A stretch of 64,000 nt of DNA from Mucilaginibacter aquaedulcis (GTDB lineage Bacteria > Bacteroidota > Bacteroidia > Sphingobacteriales > Sphingobacteriaceae), in the NCBI RefSeq assembly GCF_030409325.1, contig NZ_JAUFPR010000002.1:2170001-2234000 (forward strand). The letters are read 5' to 3'. Made by a program: the position numbers and the translations under genes. Positions within the stretch are counted from its first letter, which is position 1. The number at the start of each line of letters is the position of its first letter. The notes under the pieces are model-generated. The model searched no databases and was not told the DNA's origin. It saw nothing but the letters and a program-made list of their open reading frames with translations. Positions 44,760-53,481 of the stretch are shown in pieces.

Positions 44760-45524
44760 TTAGTTGTTCAGGGTAATAAATCCGCCGTCAATAGGATAAT
44801 CGGTACCGGTGATGAAACCGGCCTCGTCTGAGCAAAGGTATAGTGCCAGTGCCGCAACCTCTTCAGATTTAGCCATACGGCCAATTGGCTGGCTTTTTGA
44901 AAGTTTCTCAAATATTTCTGCTTCCTGGCCAGCATAGTTCTTTGCAATAAACCCATCTACAAAAGGAGTATGTACCCTTGCAGGCGATATGCTGTTACAC
45001 CTGATATTATCATGGATATAATCGCGCGCTACGGAAAGCGTCATGGCGTAGATGGCTCCCTTACTGGTTGAATAAGCAAACCTGTCGGTAATACCTACAC
45101 TTGCCGCTATGGAGGCTGTGTTTAATATTACACCACCGCCATTAGCCTTAAAAATAGGAATAACCGCGAAAAGGCAATTGTAAGCACCCTTTACGTTCAC
45201 ATTAAATACACGTTCAAAATCTTCTGTGCTGGTATTATCTACCCGCCCAATGTGAGCAATACCCGCGTTATTGATTAAAACATTGATAGCGCCTATCTTG
45301 CTAAAAGTGTCGATCACCTGTTGCTGATTGCTAACATCACAAGCGTAACCTGTTGCCTTGCCACCGGCTGCTTCAATTTCATGTACGGTATCGGCAGCAG
45401 CCTTATCATTTAGTTCGATGATATGCACTATGGCACCTTGCTGTGCAAACAGGATAGACATCGCCTTGCCTATGCCGCTGCCGCCTCCTGTGATTACTAC
45501 CGATTTATTGGTTAATTTAAACAT
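44760..45524 (-). CDS. SDR-family dehydrogenase, probable 2-keto-3-deoxy-L-fuconate dehydrogenase
   Basis: 254 residues. The Rossmann motif TGGGSGIG is at 12-19, NNAG at about 87-90, and the catalytic YxxxK is in FAYSTSKGA. Short-chain dehydrogenases of this size oxidise 2-keto-3-deoxy-L-fuconate at C4 in the non-phosphorylated pathway, though some oxidise L-fucose itself. As only one dehydrogenase is in the operon, it may do either job or both (inference). It lies between the UxaA-type dehydratase and the FAH hydrolase. Confidence 0.88.
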   Translation of the reverse strand: MFKLTNKSVVITGGGSGIGKAMSILFAQQGAIVHIIELNDKAAADTVHEIEAAGGKATGYACDVSNQQQVIDTFSKIGAINVLINNAGIAHIGRVDNTSTEDFERVFNVNVKGAYNCLFAVIPIFKANGGGVILNTASIAASVGITDRFAYSTSKGAIYAMTLSVARDYIHDNIRCNSISPARVHTPFVDGFIAKNYAGQEAEIFEKLSKSQPIGRMAKSEEVAALALYLCSDEAGFITGTDYPIDGGFITLNN

Positions 45525-45600
45525 GTTTGGCCCCCTCTAAATCTCCCCCTAAAGGATGAGATTTTTTTGTTATTTAATGTTACTAATTCGTTCTCTAAAG

Positions 45601-45620
45601 CCCTCTCCTGAAGGAGAGGG
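45601..45620. repeat. Small hairpin in the fucose operon spacer
   Basis: CCCTCTCC pairs with GGAGAGGG across TGAA, 12 bases after the uxaA-type gene's end on minus. The surrounding CCCCCTCTAAATCTCCCCC-type text (45534-45550) is typical of dispersed Bacteroidota repeats. It could also stabilise processed mRNA ends. Confidence 0.5.
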
Positions 45621-45631
45621 TTGGGTGAGGC

Positions 45632-47293
45632 TTATAAAGATACACCTCTTTTCCAGGGTATAAAATCGTCCTGACCTAACTTTACCGCTTTTGGTTCTGT
45701 TTCGCCGCTGGCTACCTGTATCACATAATTCAGTATGCGCTCACCAGCCTGCTGAATGGTTTCGTCGCCTTCAATGATGGTACCGCAATTAATATCGATA
45801 ATATCAGGCATACGCTCAAACATAGCAGTATTGGTTGATAATTTCACTACCGGTGCAATAGGATTTCCTGTAGGTGTACCCAAACCCGTTGTAAACAAAA
45901 CAATATTAGCGCCTGAACCTACTTCGGCTGTGGTACTTTCCACATCGCTGCCTGGAGTGCAAAGCAGGTTAAGACCTGGTTTGGTTACCTTTTCAGGATA
46001 ATCAAGCACGGCAGTTACCGGTGATGTACCACCCTTTTTAGCTGCCCCTGCCGATTTAATGGCATCAGTAATTAAACCATCTCTGATATTCCCAGGTGAA
46101 GGGTTGGCGTAAAAACCCGATCCATCTGCCTCTGCTTTTGCGTTATAGGTGGTCATGAGGTGCATAAAGCGATTAGCTGTTTCCTCGTCGGTACAGCGAT
46201 CACTTAGTTCCTGCTCAACCCCGCAAAGTTCCGGGAACTCAGCCAGGATCACCGAACCGCCCAGCTTTACCAAAATATCAGACACATAACCTAAAGCCGG
46301 GTTTGCGGAAATACCCGAGAAACCATCGGATCCTCCGCATTCCATACCTATGCAAAGCTTTGATAGCGGTGCAGGTTGGCGCTGCGTTTGATTGGCCTGC
46401 ACCAAACCGGCAAAGGTTTGCTTTAAAGCCTGTTGTAACAACTCGCTTTCGGTACCTACCTTTTGTTGCTCCAGCACTACCATCGGCTTGCTGAAGTTAG
46501 GATCACGCTTAGCTATTTCAGCTTGTAAAATACTTACCTGGGCATGTTGGCAGCCTAAGCTAAGTACCGTAGCCCCAGCCACGTTAGGATGGGTAATATA
46601 CCCAGCTATTAAGCCGCAAAGCGCGTCAGAATCATCCTTGGTGCCCCCACAACCCATGCTGTGGTTCAGGAATTTGATACCGTCGATATTTTTGAATAAA
46701 CGTTTTGAATCGGGCCTATCTGTAGATGCCTGGATATCTGCATTCAGGATCTCCTCTACAGATTTACCTGCCTGATAAAGTTCCATCAGCTGCTCTACAT
46801 CACCCTCATAGCTTTTGGCTTTTTTATAACCCAGCTTATCAACCAAAGCTTCTTTAAGCACATTGATATTGCGGTTTTCGCAAAACACCAAGGGTACAAC
46901 TATCCAGTAGTTACTGGTACCTACTGAGCCATCGGCACGGTGATAGCCATTGAACGTTTTGCCTTCAAAATTGCTGGTATCGGGTTGGTGCCACTGCAGT
47001 TTGCGCTCGCCCAGATGAAAACCTTCTGATGCGTGATGAACATTTTGTGTACTCAGTAAACCACCCTGCGGTATAGTGCTTGTTGCACGGCCAACCAGTA
47101 CACCGTACATATAAATTTCCTGCGCAGGCTTTAACTCATTAATAGCGAATTTGTGCTTGGCCGCTACACGCTCTGTTAAAGCAAATGTGCTGCCCTCAAA
47201 ATTGATCAGGGTACCCTGCTCCAAATTCTGGAGGGCTACCAGCACATTATCATGCGGGTGTATCCTTAAAAATGTTTCTTTTTGTTGTGACAT
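45632..47293 (-). CDS. UxaA family (altronate-type) dehydratase, probable L-fuconate dehydratase
   Basis: 553 residues joining an N-terminal SAF-like domain (about 10-95) to the large UxaA dehydratase domain, including NHSMGCGGTKDDSD, GMECGGSDGFSG, LAEFPELCGVEQEL and DINCGTIIEGDE, with conserved Cys that could hold an iron-sulfur centre. UxaA dehydrates altronate. In fucose clusters (for instance that of Campylobacter jejuni, where it is split in two genes) this family is thought to dehydrate L-fuconate instead. The enolase-superfamily fuconate dehydratase is missing here, which supports this role. Confidence 0.88.
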   Translation of the reverse strand: MSQQKETFLRIHPHDNVLVALQNLEQGTLINFEGSTFALTERVAAKHKFAINELKPAQEIYMYGVLVGRATSTIPQGGLLSTQNVHHASEGFHLGERKLQWHQPDTSNFEGKTFNGYHRADGSVGTSNYWIVVPLVFCENRNINVLKEALVDKLGYKKAKSYEGDVEQLMELYQAGKSVEEILNADIQASTDRPDSKRLFKNIDGIKFLNHSMGCGGTKDDSDALCGLIAGYITHPNVAGATVLSLGCQHAQVSILQAEIAKRDPNFSKPMVVLEQQKVGTESELLQQALKQTFAGLVQANQTQRQPAPLSKLCIGMECGGSDGFSGISANPALGYVSDILVKLGGSVILAEFPELCGVEQELSDRCTDEETANRFMHLMTTYNAKAEADGSGFYANPSPGNIRDGLITDAIKSAGAAKKGGTSPVTAVLDYPEKVTKPGLNLLCTPGSDVESTTAEVGSGANIVLFTTGLGTPTGNPIAPVVKLSTNTAMFERMPDIIDINCGTIIEGDETIQQAGERILNYVIQVASGETEPKAVKLGQDDFIPWKRGVSL

Positions 47294-47346
47294 TGTATTT
47301 TATCTTTTCCCGCTTATACCAATAACCGGCCCGAAGGCCAGTTACA

Positions 47347-48708
47347 TTATTGCAGGGTTAATTCAATTACAGGTATTTCATAATCCGGCTTTTTAACCGG
47401 CAGGGTTAATACCAGATCCTGCTGATCATTTTCAGATGGTTTGTATAAAAGCTCTGAATGATCATTTAAAAATTGCGCGTATTTAATTTTGCCGTTATAA
47501 CCCGGCAATACAAGCTTGCCAGTATTAGGGTAGTTATATAAATGAACGTACAGGCGCTTTGTAGTTTTATTATAAGTAAGTTTAGAACTATCCGGCGCCT
47601 TGTATGTATCTGGTGCATAAGTACAGTTGTAAATAGCATTACTGTTGGCATGCATCCAATGACTCAGGCTATCGAGCGCGTTAGTTGCACGATAATCAAA
47701 TTCGCCACGGGCTGTTGGGCCCACATTGAGTATCAGGTTACCTCCGTTGCTGGTTGAGGTAATGAGCAGATCAAGCAGCTGGCGGTGTGTTTTCCAGGTA
47801 TTTTCATCACGGTAATATCCCCATGAGCCTGAAAATGTTTGGCAGGTTTCCCAGGTTTTACCACGATATTTTAACAGTTCTTTGGTACTTACCTGCTCCG
47901 GGGTTTCAAAATCGGCACCGTCTTTATATTCCTCCAGGTTAAGGCGGTTATCAACGATGATGCCCGGCTGTAGTTTTCTGATCAGTTTTAACAGCTCAAC
48001 AGATCCCCACTCATCTTTGCCCTTGCCATGACCGTCTTTACGAGGGAACGAGAAATCAAGCCATAGAATGTCGATCTTACCATATTTAGTTAGCAGCTCG
48101 GTGATCTGGTTACGCATATATTCGCGGTATTTGGCCATATCACGGTTTTTATTTAAGGCGGCGTAAGAGGCATCGCTTTTATCTTTTGGCGATTGCGGGT
48201 GGATCTCATCAATAGTATAGTCCGGATGATGCCAGTCAAGCAATGAATAATAAAAACCAACTTTTAATCCCTGCGCACGGAAAGCATTTACATACTCGCG
48301 CACCAGATCGCGTTTGGCCTGGGTATTGGGTGCTTTATAGTCGGTGTATTTTGAATCAAACAAGCAAAAACCTTCATGGTGCTTGGTGGTGAGCACGGCG
48401 TATTTCATACCCGCGGCTTTGGCCTGCTTTGCCCATTTCTGCGGATCAAACTGATCGGGATTAAACTGATCGAAATACTTTTGGTAGCCCGGGTTATCTA
48501 TCTTTTCATTATGCTTTACCCACTCATGCCTGGCCGCGCCCGAATACAAGCCCCAGTGAATAAACATACCAAAGCGGTCATCCTTCCACCACTCCATACG
48601 TTTTTCTTTCTGGGCATCTGTTTCTGTGCCAATCATTTTTTGCTGCGCCAATGTGGGCAGCGCGATAATCAGCGCAAGCGCTAATAGTAAGTGAGTTCTT
48701 TTAAGCAT
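47347..48708 (-). CDS. Alpha-L-fucosidase, glycoside hydrolase family 29
   Basis: 453 residues with a signal peptide ending TLAQQ. The catalytic barrel has WWKDDRFGMFIHWGLYSG near the start, YAVLTTKHHEGFCLFDS, and the nucleophile Asp in DILWLDFSF. A short C-terminal beta domain follows. It releases L-fucose from glycans in the periplasm or at the surface, feeding the enzymes encoded downstream. It lies 21 bases after the mutarotase gene and 53 bases before the dehydratase on the same transcript. Confidence 0.95.
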   Translation of the reverse strand: MLKRTHLLLALALIIALPTLAQQKMIGTETDAQKEKRMEWWKDDRFGMFIHWGLYSGAARHEWVKHNEKIDNPGYQKYFDQFNPDQFDPQKWAKQAKAAGMKYAVLTTKHHEGFCLFDSKYTDYKAPNTQAKRDLVREYVNAFRAQGLKVGFYYSLLDWHHPDYTIDEIHPQSPKDKSDASYAALNKNRDMAKYREYMRNQITELLTKYGKIDILWLDFSFPRKDGHGKGKDEWGSVELLKLIRKLQPGIIVDNRLNLEEYKDGADFETPEQVSTKELLKYRGKTWETCQTFSGSWGYYRDENTWKTHRQLLDLLITSTSNGGNLILNVGPTARGEFDYRATNALDSLSHWMHANSNAIYNCTYAPDTYKAPDSSKLTYNKTTKRLYVHLYNYPNTGKLVLPGYNGKIKYAQFLNDHSELLYKPSENDQQDLVLTLPVKKPDYEIPVIELTLQ

Positions 48709-48729
48709 AGTTATTTAGTTGACAATTGG

Positions 48730-49062
48730 TTACAACGCAAATATTTTATTCATCAAAACCCACTTCTCGCCTTTCAGTGCACCTTTTACGGGTTGCTGGT
48801 ATTTCCACATCAGGGTTTCCCACTCCTGCACCTTGGGGTTGGCAGCATCCGCAGCGGCTTTTTGCTCAAAGCTAAAACTATCATCAGTTTCCATGATCAT
48901 CATCAAACGCACATCAAAACGATAAATCTCCATATTGGTAATGCCCGAACCTACAATGCTTTCATGTATCTCAGGCCAAATTGCCTCATGATACTTTTCG
49001 TATTCGGCAATTAAGTTTTCGTCATCAACCAAGTCAAGTGTTAAGCAATATCTGTGGCCCAT
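48730..49062 (-). CDS. L-fucose/L-rhamnose mutarotase (RhaM family)
   Basis: 110 residues, the family's usual length. Features are the start MGHRYCLTLDLVDDENLIAEY then YHEAIWPEIHESI, the MEIYRFDVRLMMIMET block and a final MWKYQQP with a basic tail. It speeds interchange of the alpha and beta anomers of a deoxy-sugar. Being first in the operon beside an alpha-L-fucosidase, L-fucose is the likely substrate. Confidence 0.92.
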   Translation of the reverse strand: MGHRYCLTLDLVDDENLIAEYEKYHEAIWPEIHESIVGSGITNMEIYRFDVRLMMIMETDDSFSFEQKAAADAANPKVQEWETLMWKYQQPVKGALKGEKWVLMNKIFAL

Positions 49063-49166
49063 AGATGTATTATAAAATCAGGATATATTGGTAATACAAA
49101 GAAATAAAGTTTGTCCTAAAATAGTTATTCCTAAATCGTCAAAGTGTTCAGCTTTTTTGGCATCGA

Positions 49167-49297
49167 TGGACTATGGGATTATTGGACTGAGGGACTTTGG
49201 GACTACGGGATTTTGGACTATGAGATAATGGATAAAAGATTAATAGATAAAGTACTCATCCTTTGTCTATTAATCTTTTGTCCAAAAGTCCCAAAGT
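49167..49297. repeat. Mixed direct and inverted repeat upstream of the fucose operon
   Basis: Several copies of a GGACTATGGGATTATT-like unit (49167-49230) are followed by a dyad, GGATAAAAGATTAATAGAT with its near-complement ATCTTTTGTCC, and by TCCAAAAGTCCCAAAGTC. It ends at the AraC stop. It is probably a dispersed repeat, between AraC and mutarotase. Confidence 0.65.
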
Positions 49298-50163
49298 CAA
49301 TTCTTAGTAAACTCCTTTTGATATATCAGGGGGCTTTTACCGGTTACCTGTTTAAAGTGTTTGTGAAACGTGGAGAAATTATTGAAGCCGCTATCATAGC
49401 ACAGTTGCTTGATATTCAACTTATTTTCAATAAGCAGCTTACAGGCATATCCTACCTTGATCTCAATAATAAACTGTGAATACGTTTTGCGGGTTTTTGA
49501 TTTAAAATACCGGCAAAAAGAATTGGAGCTCACTCCGGCTATTTCAGCTATTTCATCAAGGTAGATTTTCTTTCTGAAATTACGTACCGAATATTCGTAA
49601 ATGTTATTGAGCCTGTCATTCTCAGACTCATCATGATCATATTTAAAACCTATGGATGTAAGGTAATTTGCAGGGTTACTTACAGCCATGGTATTCAATG
49701 CTTTAAGCAGCATAATTATCCTTTCGGCGCCATCGGTATCCAGCATGGCGGCCAGTTCTCCGGCTACCTTTTCTTTGGTGTTACCACTTATTTGCAAACC
49801 ACGTTTTGAACGTTCAAGCAAAACCTTGATCAGTTTATTTTCAGGAAGCTGTAAAAACTGGTCGCCCCAAAAATTTTCGCAAAAATGCACTACGATCATT
49901 TCAACTTCCGGCGCTTCGTCAGAAAAATAAACATCATCAAAGCGCCAGTAATGCGGCAGGTTTGACCCAACCAACACCATATCTCCGGCTTTAAACTGTT
50001 TAATGCTATCGCCGATAAACTGTGTACCGTTGCCTTTTTTAAAATAAATAAGCTCCAACTCGGGGTGGCAATGCCATCGGTTATTGATGTCGGGCAACAC
50101 ATCGTGCCTTACACTAAATGAATGTGCCGGGCCCGAAGAAACTTTTAGTAAAAGGGGTTTCAT
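49297..50163 (-). CDS. AraC family transcriptional regulator of the fucose operon
   Basis: 288 residues: an N-terminal cupin sugar-sensing domain (about 15-110, with WHCHPELELIYFKKGNGT) and two helix-turn-helix units at the C-terminus (about 185-285, LDEIAEIAGVSSNSFCRYFK and IKQLCYDSGFNNFSTFHKHF). Such proteins activate sugar genes when their sugar is bound. It is just upstream of the fucose genes on the same strand, but a 234-base gap with repeats lies between, so the operon could have its own promoter. Confidence 0.93.
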   Translation of the reverse strand: MKPLLLKVSSGPAHSFSVRHDVLPDINNRWHCHPELELIYFKKGNGTQFIGDSIKQFKAGDMVLVGSNLPHYWRFDDVYFSDEAPEVEMIVVHFCENFWGDQFLQLPENKLIKVLLERSKRGLQISGNTKEKVAGELAAMLDTDGAERIIMLLKALNTMAVSNPANYLTSIGFKYDHDESENDRLNNIYEYSVRNFRKKIYLDEIAEIAGVSSNSFCRYFKSKTRKTYSQFIIEIKVGYACKLLIENKLNIKQLCYDSGFNNFSTFHKHFKQVTGKSPLIYQKEFTKN

Positions 50164-50316
50164 TCAACTTAATTTACAATTGATTGGATAAATGTAGTTA
50201 AAATCTGTAAAAATAACTGATTTTAATAGCGTTTTCGGCATGTAAAATAATTGTTATCACAATTATTACCGATTAAATAATTTAAATATCTTAGTCAAAG
50301 AATTTAAACCTATCAC

Positions 50317-51516
50317 ATGAAAAAACTCTACGCATTGTTGTTTGCTGCAACATTATTCCCATTTTTTTTAAAAGCTCAAAGTAATTATAAACCAGGCTAC
50401 GCTATTACCGTTAAAGGCGATACGCTGAGGGGTTTTATTGATCTGCGCGAATGGCAATTAGACCCACGGAATATCAACTTTAAAACTTCGGCAAATGCCA
50501 ATGAAACCCGCATCCTCGGCCCTTCAGCTATTACTTTTTTTGATATATCCGGATTGGTTTCTTATCAAAGATATATCGGCAAGCTTAATGTAGACAGAAC
50601 CAGTACTACATTGATGATTAATGGACGCGATACCACTACTATTACCGATACATTGTTTTTAAAATTTTTGCAAAAAGGCAGCAAGGTTAGCCTATATGAA
50701 TATAATGATAAAATAAAAAACCATTTTTTTGTGGCCGATAATGTCGATGGTAAACCAACAGAACTGGTTTACAGGATATATAACGACGGTGATAAAACGG
50801 TAACAGAAACCGGTTACATACGCCAATTATACGCACTGGCCGTTAAATATGGTGTAGGCGATGCCCTAAGAATACAAATTGAAAGAGCCGACTATAAACT
50901 GCTGGATCTGGAAAAGATAACTGCTAAAATTAACAATATAGATAAAAAGGATATTGAAAAAACACCCACACTTAATAAGGGTACTACATTTTTTGTGGGC
51001 ATTGGATTAAATTTAAGTACAACTACTACTAAAGATATATTTCCGCAACATACAAGTTCAACTTCTTTTTTCCCAAGAGTATCTGTCGGTTTAAATGTAT
51101 TGGGCAATCCAAATGTGGGCCGGTTTGTATTTAGGGTTGAAGCCGCTTTCACCGGTAATAAAATTCGCAGTAACAACAACTTTAATGATCCCATCAATTC
51201 AATGAATAATGCTATGCTTGCCATTGATCAATATACCGTATCTATTATACCGCAGGTAATATATAATTTTTATAATACCGATAAATTTAAGTTTTATGGT
51301 GGAGCTGGTGCAGCATTCAGTGGATCAAAATATAACAACAACACGAATCTGATCGTAACAGACGGATGGACTTACTTCCCCCTGAAATTAGGTGTAGTGT
51401 TGAATAAAAAAATTGATATATCAGTAGCTTACAGCCCTTCAGTAGGAATTACCAATACCAATTCTTATGAAATAGCGATTTCTATACTACAAGCAGGCTT
51501 AAACTATAATTTTTAA
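50317..51516 (+). CDS. Outer-membrane beta-barrel-like protein, unknown function
   Basis: 399 residues with a signal peptide ending LKAQ. The N-terminal 200 residues begin YKPGYAITVKGDTLRGFIDL, a segment I associate with secreted Bacteroidota proteins of unknown function. The last 190 residues alternate like a small beta-barrel (FFVGIGLNLSTTTTKD, FYGGAGAAFSGSKYN, final GLNYNF ending in Phe), as in PorT-like outer-membrane proteins. It is divergent from the AraC gene. I cannot name a function. Confidence 0.75.
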   Translation: MKKLYALLFAATLFPFFLKAQSNYKPGYAITVKGDTLRGFIDLREWQLDPRNINFKTSANANETRILGPSAITFFDISGLVSYQRYIGKLNVDRTSTTLMINGRDTTTITDTLFLKFLQKGSKVSLYEYNDKIKNHFFVADNVDGKPTELVYRIYNDGDKTVTETGYIRQLYALAVKYGVGDALRIQIERADYKLLDLEKITAKINNIDKKDIEKTPTLNKGTTFFVGIGLNLSTTTTKDIFPQHTSSTSFFPRVSVGLNVLGNPNVGRFVFRVEAAFTGNKIRSNNNFNDPINSMNNAMLAIDQYTVSIIPQVIYNFYNTDKFKFYGGAGAAFSGSKYNNNTNLIVTDGWTYFPLKLGVVLNKKIDISVAYSPSVGITNTNSYEIAISILQAGLNYNF

Positions 51517-51548
51517 ACAAGAATTTAAATTGTAGTCCCAACAATCAT

Positions 51549-51646
51549 AAAAGCGTTCCGGCATCTCACCTCCGGAACGCACAGTTACCGATTAAACCAA
51601 ATTTACAGTTATTGATTAAACCAATAACAATCAACTAAATCCAGAT
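51549..51646 (-). ncRNA. Candidate structured small RNA, copy A
   Basis: On minus it reads from the core ATCTGGATTTAGTTGAT (51630-51646) to a terminator hairpin GCGTTCCGG / CCGGAACGC (51572-51580 with 51553-51561) with the loop holding GGTGAGAT and a T4 run. A 24-base tandem duplication (unit starting TTGGTTTAATC) separates the two parts. The same core and hairpin recur at 58586-58664. No gene on minus ends here, so the terminator is an orphan. Confidence 0.5.
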
Positions 51647-51664
51647 CAAGTTCATGTTTGATCT

Positions 51665-52028
51665 TTCTTATCATCTTTCTCAAGGATGATAAGGTTTTAA
51701 ATACTTTATCAGGCTTTATCTTATGTAAGTAGCGGCATCATCCAGCGCCGTTGGAGGTGATTTTATTTTATTGATAAACAAAAGACATTCCTGTTTGTTT
51801 TAAGCAATTTTCTGTTTAAAACCGTTTCAATCAAAGGATTTTACTATGCTTATCGTTATGGTACATTTTATACCTGATAATGACAGTTTAGTGTAACTTA
51901 AAACCTATTTGGGCATCCAAATTAAAAATCATGCGTATTTTAGCAAAAGCAAATCTATCAGCTTCAAGATCGATTTTGTTGTGATAACGCCTTCAATAAC
52001 ATTAAATAATTATAGCTAATTTTAATTC
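51665..52028. other. Intergenic region upstream of the kinase gene
   Basis: Apart from a hairpin CTTATCATC / GATGATAAG at 51667-51693 I see no feature. This stretch must hold the promoter for the kinase-flavoprotein-zinc finger cassette. Confidence 0.5.
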
Positions 52029-53429
52029 ATGCAAACGGTAACTGTATCCTGGCTAAAATCGCTCGAAGTTTTAAATAATGTACCTGATGATCAGTTACAA
52101 TGGCTATTAGATAATAGTAAAGACCAGTTTTTTGAAGAAGGCGAATTTTTAATGCAGCCCGAGGAGCCTATTACCGGGCCTCACATTACGGTTGAGGGCA
52201 GCATGCGTTTTTTTATGATGCAGGGTACCTCCCGCAGAGATTATACCATCATTGGTCCGGGTAACATTACCGGGTATCTCCCCTTTTCAAGAGGTAAAAT
52301 TGCCAAAGGGTATGCTCAGGCCATGACCAAACTGCATATACGCAGCCTTGATACCGGCTTAATACCTGAGATGATCAAAAATCATTATGAACTTACCCAG
52401 GCCCTGGTGAGTATCATGACCACCCGTGTGCGTGACTTTACGGCCCTGCAGCAACAGAATGAAAAAATGATGGCTTTGGGTAAACTATCTGCCGGCCTTG
52501 CACATGAGTTAAATAATCCGGCATCGGCCATTGTTCGTGATTCGTTAACCCTGAAAAAGCACTTATCAGAAGAGCCCGAAAGTATTAAGGCCATATTTTC
52601 GATGAAAATTGAACCCGAAGATGTTTCCGCCATCACCAATACCTTGTTCTCACTCATTGATGCCAAAGACCATACAAGGTTAAGCCTCAAACAACGTACC
52701 CAGCGCGAAGACGAGATCATTGAATGGCTTGATGAACATGAAATTGAAAACAGCTATGATATTGCCGAAAGCTTTGTTGATTTCAATTTCACCATTGAAA
52801 CACTGGAAACGTTTGAAAAATATTCGCCCAATAAAAACCTGACACACATTTTGAATTGGGCAAGCGATATGCTGATCACCGAAAAAATGGTACGCGATAT
52901 TCAGGAATCGGCAAGGCGGATAGCAGAACTGGTAAGCTCTGTTAAAACCTTTACCCATATGGATCGTGCGCAGGATAAGCAATATGCCGATATACATATC
53001 GGTATTCGAAACACCCTTACCATGCTGGGTTATAAAATAAGGAAAGGGAACATTAGCGTTATTGAAGACTTTGATGAAACCCTGCCGGAAGTTAAGGCCT
53101 TGATAGGTGAACTTAACCAGGTATGGACCAACCTGATTGATAATGCCATTGACGCTATGGCTGTAAACGGTAAAGGTACCCTGACTATTAAAACCCGCCG
53201 CGACCGCGAGTTTGTGGAGGTTTTTATAGTTGATGATGGCCCCGGAATTGCCCCGGAAATACAAAGCCTGATATTTGATCCATTTTTTACTACAAAAGAG
53301 ATGGGTAAAGGCACCGGCATGGGCCTTGAGGTTGTGCAACGCATTGTTAAACAGCACCGTGGCTCCATAAAAGTAAAATCAGATCCGGGTCATACCGTGT
53401 TTAGTGTTTGTTTCCTGATTGATGGATAA
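52029..53429 (+). CDS. Histidine kinase with N-terminal cyclic-nucleotide-binding-like domain
   Basis: 466 residues, no membrane segment, so cytoplasmic. Residues about 10-130 look like a CRP/cNMP-binding beta-roll sensor (FFEEGEFLMQPEEPITGPHI and the GPGNITGYLPF turn). A coiled linker leads to the H box MALGKLSAGLAHELNNPASA with His159. The ATPase domain has N box LIDNAIDAM, G1 VDDGPGIAPE, F box DPFFTTKEMGKGTG and MGLEVVQRIV. It autophosphorylates and should pass phosphate to the receiver of the next gene, 52 bases away. The ligand of the sensor is unknown. Confidence 0.92.
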   Translation: MQTVTVSWLKSLEVLNNVPDDQLQWLLDNSKDQFFEEGEFLMQPEEPITGPHITVEGSMRFFMMQGTSRRDYTIIGPGNITGYLPFSRGKIAKGYAQAMTKLHIRSLDTGLIPEMIKNHYELTQALVSIMTTRVRDFTALQQQNEKMMALGKLSAGLAHELNNPASAIVRDSLTLKKHLSEEPESIKAIFSMKIEPEDVSAITNTLFSLIDAKDHTRLSLKQRTQREDEIIEWLDEHEIENSYDIAESFVDFNFTIETLETFEKYSPNKNLTHILNWASDMLITEKMVRDIQESARRIAELVSSVKTFTHMDRAQDKQYADIHIGIRNTLTMLGYKIRKGNISVIEDFDETLPEVKALIGELNQVWTNLIDNAIDAMAVNGKGTLTIKTRRDREFVEVFIVDDGPGIAPEIQSLIFDPFFTTKEMGKGTGMGLEVVQRIVKQHRGSIKVKSDPGHTVFSVCFLIDG

Positions 53430-53481
53430 CGGCAATTTTTGAATAAAATATTAATAATTTTACGTTTAGAAAAAGTCCCCT

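Noticed and set aside
49167-49230. Short repeated GGACTATGGGATT-like units as a possible CRISPR array
   Set aside because: Units are of unequal length with no unique spacers, and no cas genes are near.
52680-53357. 225-residue open frame on minus opposite the kinase gene
   Set aside because: An antisense shadow of the kinase ATPase domain; no family features.
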